A model generated the notes under the pieces. That model saw nothing but the letters and a program-made list of their open reading frames with translations, was not told the origin of the DNA and did no database searches. Below, piece after piece: positions 5,163 through 7,978 of a DNA stretch of 7,978 bases (positions are counted from its first letter, which is position 1; every line of letters begins with the position of its first letter). The DNA is from CAYHYG01 sp964360835 (GTDB lineage Bacteria; Patescibacteriota; Patescibacteriia; UBA1558; 2-01-FULL-52-15). The stretch covers positions 1-7,978 of the forward strand of contig CAYHYG010000039.1 of NCBI GenBank assembly GCA_964360835.1. The letters are read 5' to 3'. The position numbers and the translations under genes were made by a program.

Positions 5163-6407
5163 TTAAATTTTGAGATCAGGATAAAGGGGAAATCGTTTCA
5201 TCAATTCAGCTACTTCAGCTTTGACAGCTGCTGGCTGCTTTTCTCTTTTTAACACCGTGACTATCAGCTGACCAATTTGTTCCATCTCAGGTTCCTTCAG
5301 CCCGCGAGTAGTCAGAGCTGGCGTGCCTAGACGGACACCGGAAGGGTCGAGTGGTTTACGCGGGTCATCGGGGATCATATTTTTGTTGACTGTAATGCCA
5401 GCTTCATCGAGTAATTTTTGCGCTTCGTCACCAGCAATATTCAGAGGTGATAGATCGAGCAGGAGGAGATGATTATCAGTACCATGGAAGCAGAGGGTAA
5501 TGCCAGCTTGCTGAAAGATTCGTTCTAGCACCTTGGCATTTTTTAAAATTTGCTGAGCATAGACCTTGAACTCAGGCTGTAAGGCTTCGGCAAAGGCTAC
5601 TGCCTTGGCGGCGATGGTATGTTCGTGTGGGCCACCTTGGAGTCCTGGAAAGACAGCTTTATCAATAGCTGAGGCGTGGATAGACTTGCACATGATCATA
5701 CCGCCGCGAGGTCCACGTAGGGTCTTGTGTGTGGTAGTGGTGACGACATCGAATAAAGATACAGGATTATTCATCAGTCCGACAGCAATGAGGCCTGCGA
5801 TGTGGGCAATATCGGCCATAGTCAAAGCGCCGATTTCGGTAGCAATTTTTTGAATTCGTTGATAATCAATTTCTCGGGAATAGGCCGAGTAGCCGACCAA
5901 AATTAATTTTGGTTTATGCTCTCTGGCAAGACGTTCGATTTGGTCATAATCAATTAATCCGGTTTCTTTAACTGTTTTGTAGCGAATAAATTTAAAAATT
6001 TTGACTGGGAAGGTGACTGGATGACCATGTGTCAGATGTCCGCCATGAGATAGATCCATGCCCAGCACAGTGTCGCCCGGTTGTAACAAGGCAGCGTAGA
6101 CAGCCAAGTTAGCTGGAGCGCCAGAAAGTGGTTGCACGTTGACGTGCTCGGCGCCGAAAAGTTCTTTGGCTCGATCTATTGCCAGCTGCTCGATCTGATC
6201 AATAAATTGATTGCCGCCATAGTAGCGTTTGCCAGGATAGCCTTCGCTGTACTTATTGGTCAGCACAGAACCATTGGCCTCGAGTACTGCCGCGGAGCAG
6301 AAATTTTCTGACGGGATCATCTCAGCGGTGGTGCGTTGACGGTCGAGCTCAGCAGCGATGATCTGGGCTACTGCGGGGTCTTGTTGTAGGATGGTGGAAT
6401 TTATCAT
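5163..6407 (-). CDS. glyA: Serine hydroxymethyltransferase
   Basis: A PLP-dependent enzyme that interconverts serine + THF with glycine + 5,10-methylene-THF in the cytosol. I start at ATG 6407-6405, giving 414 residues beginning MINSTILQQDPAVAQII, the usual GlyA opening. The longer reading to 6473 runs through an intergenic palindromic repeat. The PLP lysine is K228 in VVTTTTHKTLRGPRGG, matching Lys229 of E. coli GlyA. DIAHIAG (D199, H202) corresponds to the residues that hold and stack on the PLP ring. Other signatures are MIPSENFCS, NKYSEGYPGKRYYGG, PLSGAPANLAVYAALL, MDLSHGGHLTHG, FPGLQGGPHEH and the C-terminal RLGTPALTTRG. No key residue is missing. It is the first gene of a glyA-folD operon whose products act consecutively. 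No Shine-Dalgarno or convincing promoter is visible upstream. Confidence 0.95.
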   Translation of the reverse strand: MINSTILQQDPAVAQIIAAELDRQRTTAEMIPSENFCSAAVLEANGSVLTNKYSEGYPGKRYYGGNQFIDQIEQLAIDRAKELFGAEHVNVQPLSGAPANLAVYAALLQPGDTVLGMDLSHGGHLTHGHPVTFPVKIFKFIRYKTVKETGLIDYDQIERLAREHKPKLILVGYSAYSREIDYQRIQKIATEIGALTMADIAHIAGLIAVGLMNNPVSLFDVVTTTTHKTLRGPRGGMIMCKSIHASAIDKAVFPGLQGGPHEHTIAAKAVAFAEALQPEFKVYAQQILKNAKVLERIFQQAGITLCFHGTDNHLLLLDLSPLNIAGDEAQKLLDEAGITVNKNMIPDDPRKPLDPSGVRLGTPALTTRGLKEPEMEQIGQLIVTVLKREKQPAAVKAEVAELMKRFPLYPDLKI

Positions 6408-6430
6408 ACAGTTGGCAAGTTTATTTACGT

Positions 6431-6535
6431 TTGCGAGTCTGAATGTAATCATTCGGACGAAGCAATCTAGCATGGAATATTATTAAAGCTAGACTGCTTC
6501 CCCTTCGACTACGCTCAGGGTCGCAGACGAGAACG
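6431..6535. repeat. Cluster of palindromic repeats upstream of glyA, including copy 2 of the TTGCGAG...CGAAGCAATC family
   Basis: Three adjoining units are visible. First, TTGCGAG (6431-6437) and CGAAGCAATC (6458-6467) flank an 8-bp stem TCTGAATG/CATTCGGA (one G-T pair) with loop TAAT. Second, GAAGCAATCTAGC (6459-6471) pairs with GCTAGACTGCTTC (6488-6500) with one wobble position. Third, CCCTTCGACTACGCTCAGGG (6501-6520) has CCCT/AGGG ends, a type of dispersed sequence I recall from many genomes. The cluster lies between the transglutaminase-like gene and glyA, so it may also end the upstream minus-strand transcript. Confidence 0.65.
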
Positions 6536-6592
6536 ATAATGTTTAGACCTTAGAACGTAGTATTTTTAAAATATTGGCGGCTAGAGAATACC

Positions 6593-7243
6593 TTATTTTT
6601 TCCGCTTCGTAAAGCTCAGCTTTTTCCCACACTTATCCCATTCCGTCAGCTCACCGGCGGCGATCTCGATGGCATCGGCTCGGCGTAAGTTTTTGATCTG
6701 TCGTGGTTGTAGGATAGGGAAGTGCTGACTCTCATTTAAAGTCTCGGGCACATACCAGATATTGTCTTCAGCTGTCATCCAGCCGCGTTTATCAAACTGC
6801 TTTAGATTTAGTGGCGTGGAATAGCTGCGTAGAGTTTTGCGTCCATTGGGCAAGAAATATTCGTGAAAGAAAGATAAGGCCAATTCTCTGGCGCTACGAT
6901 ACACCGGCTCACGATACCGTAGTACTGCATGATTGGTCTTGGTAATGCCACCCCAACGTCCGTACTGACGAAACAAAGCAACCACATGATCGTCATCAAC
7001 ACCATCGATCGACTTGAGATCCATGACCAGAGGTTGCTGTCCCTGCAGGCGTAGCGCTAGAGCGGCCAACATGGCGCCCTCCATACAGTGGGCAGTGCCC
7101 AGGCGCATGACTTTGCGTGGAGAGTAGCAGGTGTCAGCGGAGCGCTCAAAGTTGGTTGGTAGGGAATCAAGATAATCCTGGATCTTGACTGGTGTATTCA
7201 ATTTTGTCAGCTGCCGTAGTTCGCTGGGGGTGAGATTAAACAT
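6593..7243 (-). CDS. Transglutaminase-like (papain-fold) conserved protein, function unknown
   Basis: A 216-residue protein with the layout of the transglutaminase-like superfamily. The putative nucleophile is C53 in LGTAHCMEGAMLAALALRLQG, followed by D-H86 in DDDHVVALF and N104-H105 in KTNHAVLRYREPVY, a plausible Cys-His-Asn/Asp triad. A strongly patterned stretch, ELALSFFHEYFLPNG then KTLRSYS, matches a widespread family of uncharacterised proteins as I remember it. It could be a cysteine peptidase, an amidase or a non-catalytic relative. There is no signal peptide or membrane segment, so it is probably cytosolic. I start at ATG 7243-7241 (MFNLTPSEL). In-frame ATG 7273 and GTG 7291 are less likely, the GTG lying in a palindromic repeat. 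None has a good Shine-Dalgarno. It is divergent from the desaturase gene. Confidence 0.75.
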   Translation of the reverse strand: MFNLTPSELRQLTKLNTPVKIQDYLDSLPTNFERSADTCYSPRKVMRLGTAHCMEGAMLAALALRLQGQQPLVMDLKSIDGVDDDHVVALFRQYGRWGGITKTNHAVLRYREPVYRSARELALSFFHEYFLPNGRKTLRSYSTPLNLKQFDKRGWMTAEDNIWYVPETLNESQHFPILQPRQIKNLRRADAIEIAAGELTEWDKCGKKLSFTKRKK

Positions 7244-7286
7244 ATGATTGTCATGGTGAGGCTCTCGAACCATGAACAATCTGAGA

Positions 7287-7313
7287 GTCACCCTTCGAGA
7301 GCTTCAGGGTGAC
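7287..7313. repeat. Palindromic repeat GTCACCCT...AGGGTGAC
   Basis: A perfect 8-bp inverted repeat (7287-7294 with 7306-7313) around an 11-base centre. It belongs to the GTCACCCTTCGA...AGGGTGAC type of dispersed sequence I recall from many bacterial genomes. It lies in the predicted 5' leader of the transglutaminase-like gene, 44 bases before its ATG. Confidence 0.7.
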
Positions 7314-7323
7314 AAGCATTGTT

Positions 7324-7332
7324 ATTCTATCA
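7324..7332 (-). promoter_or_regulatory. Possible extended -10 promoter for the transglutaminase-like gene
   Basis: On the minus strand TGATAGAAT fits TGnTATAAT with one mismatch in the hexamer. No good -35 box stands at the usual distance, as expected for an extended -10 type. Transcription would begin near 7317 and run through the palindromic repeat. Confidence 0.4.
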
Positions 7333-7350
7333 TATTAGACAGCTAAATTG

Positions 7351-7359
7351 TGCTATACT
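7351..7359 (+). promoter_or_regulatory. Possible extended -10 promoter for the desaturase gene
   Basis: TGCTATACT fits TGnTATAAT with one mismatch in the hexamer and no clear -35 box. Transcription would start near 7366, leaving a leader of about 84 bases with a small GCCTG/CAGGC hairpin before the ribosome binding site. Confidence 0.5.
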
Positions 7360-7437
7360 GATTTTGATTTATCCGTTCTTATTATCGGCCGCCTAAGCCT
7401 GATCGAATGACAGGCCTCACGGTTACCGACCAATATC

Positions 7438-7443
7438 GGAGGT
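7438..7443 (+). promoter_or_regulatory. Shine-Dalgarno GGAGGT of the desaturase gene
   Basis: GGAGGT lies six bases before the ATG at 7450 and fixes that start. Confidence 0.85.
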
Positions 7444-7449
7444 GGTGTC

Positions 7450-7978
7450 ATGGAATTTCTTTATTGGTTGTGGGGTTGGCTTGCTGCCAATCCGATCGTT
7501 CCGGCTGTGGTCATCTTCGGCTGGATCTCGGTGTTTCACCAGAGTTTCTTTCTCCATCGTTACTCGGCACACAAGATGTATACCATGAGCTCTTTCATGG
7601 AGCGGCTGGTGCACTTTTCGACCTGGCTCTCGATGGGTTCATCCTATCTGGTGCCGCGAGGTTACGCCATCCTGCATCGGGAGCACCATGCCTATAGCGA
7701 TACAGACAAGGATCCTCATTCGCCGCACCACGTGCCCGATCTGTTCACCATGATGTGGAACACCAAGAAGCGTTATGGGCAGATCTGTCGCCGGACTGCT
7801 CCGATTGAGGATCGCTTCCTCGGTGGCTATCCGGAGTGGTCGCTGATCGATGAGATCGGCAACAATCGTTTCGCGCGAGTCGTCTGGGGGGCGCTGTACA
7901 CCGTGTTGTTCTACTTCTTTGTCACCGCTTGGTGGCAATGGCTGCTATTGCCGATCGTTTTTGTCATGGGACCTGTCC
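7450..7978 (+). CDS. Membrane fatty-acid (acyl-CoA/acyl-lipid) desaturase, N-terminal part (3' truncated)
   Basis: The first 176 residues of a di-iron fatty-acid desaturase, a membrane enzyme that uses O2 and electrons to put a double bond, typically Delta-9, into an acyl chain. Histidine box 1 is HRYSAH (H36, H41; H-x4-H) and box 2 is HREHH (H76, H79, H80; HxxHH), followed by AYSDTDKDPHSP as in Delta-9 enzymes. Hydrophobic segments at about 16-29 and 52-68 precede the boxes, and another runs from ~150 to the window end. The third box (HxxHH) would lie outside. The frame stays open to the last base. Its codons are richer in G/C at the third position (ATC, CTG, GTG, CAC) than those of glyA or folD, which may mean high expression or transfer. 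The requirement for O2 argues for an aerobic or microaerobic habitat or an acquired gene. A sphingolipid desaturase relative is less likely. Confidence 0.88.
   Translation, partial: MEFLYWLWGWLAANPIVPAVVIFGWISVFHQSFFLHRYSAHKMYTMSSFMERLVHFSTWLSMGSSYLVPRGYAILHREHHAYSDTDKDPHSPHHVPDLFTMMWNTKKRYGQICRRTAPIEDRFLGGYPEWSLIDEIGNNRFARVVWGALYTVLFYFFVTAWWQWLLLPIVFVMGPV

Noticed and set aside
6408..6473. N-terminal extension of GlyA (22 residues)
   Set aside because: It lies in an intergenic palindromic repeat, does not resemble GlyA N-termini, and the ATG at 6407 gives the usual length and catalytic Lys position.
7407..7697. Plus-strand 96-residue open frame, and minus-strand frames at 7423-7614 and 7639-7938
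   Set aside because: They overlap the desaturase gene in other frames; the desaturase has a strong Shine-Dalgarno and both histidine boxes.
1..7978. CRISPR array, toxin-antitoxin pair, restriction system or retron
   Set aside because: No regularly spaced repeats and no recognisable genes of these systems were found on either strand.

Overview
The window looks like chromosomal DNA from a bacterium of moderate GC content with short intergenic gaps, small genes and many short palindromic intergenic repeats. A glyA-folD pair, a UvrD helicase without an extended C-terminal domain and the repeat style are compatible with Patescibacteria (CPR). This placement is inference from style, not proof. Three apparently intact genes end in TGA, so TGA is a normal stop here and the Gracilibacteria/SR1 code (TGA = Gly) is unlikely.

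Left part, plus strand (1-2277): the C-terminal end of a UvrD/PcrA-type helicase, then a NUDT15-like Nudix hydrolase overlapping by 4 bases (ATGA) a DEDDy-type 3'-5' exonuclease that appears to carry a WYL-like C-terminal domain. This forms a nucleic-acid and nucleotide maintenance group. A palindromic repeat lies between the helicase and Nudix genes.

Middle-left (2301-3136), minus strand: two small single-gene units, each with its own promoter, AGGAGG ribosome binding site and hairpin terminator. One encodes a small membrane protein with a TTG start, the other an 83-residue soluble protein of unknown function. The second has a near-consensus promoter whose -35 box sits in a short palindrome.

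An insertion sequence (3145-4055) with perfect 19-bp terminal inverted repeats follows. Its DDE (rve) transposase, IS481/IS3-like, is interrupted by a single in-frame TGA. To its right is 223 bases without a gene, holding a dispersed repeat and several nested inverted repeats.

Minus strand, 4279-6407: glyA and folD, in transcription order. Together they make 5,10-methylene-THF from serine and convert it to 10-formyl-THF with NAD(P)H. FolD keeps its catalytic Lys, Gln and Asp but deviates at two usually conserved motifs. A cluster of palindromic repeats precedes glyA.

Right end: a transglutaminase-like protein (minus strand) is divergent from the start of a membrane fatty-acid desaturase (plus strand) that runs off the window. 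The 206-base gap between them holds two back-to-back extended -10 promoters and a palindromic repeat. No CRISPR array, rRNA, tRNA or clear defence system was seen.
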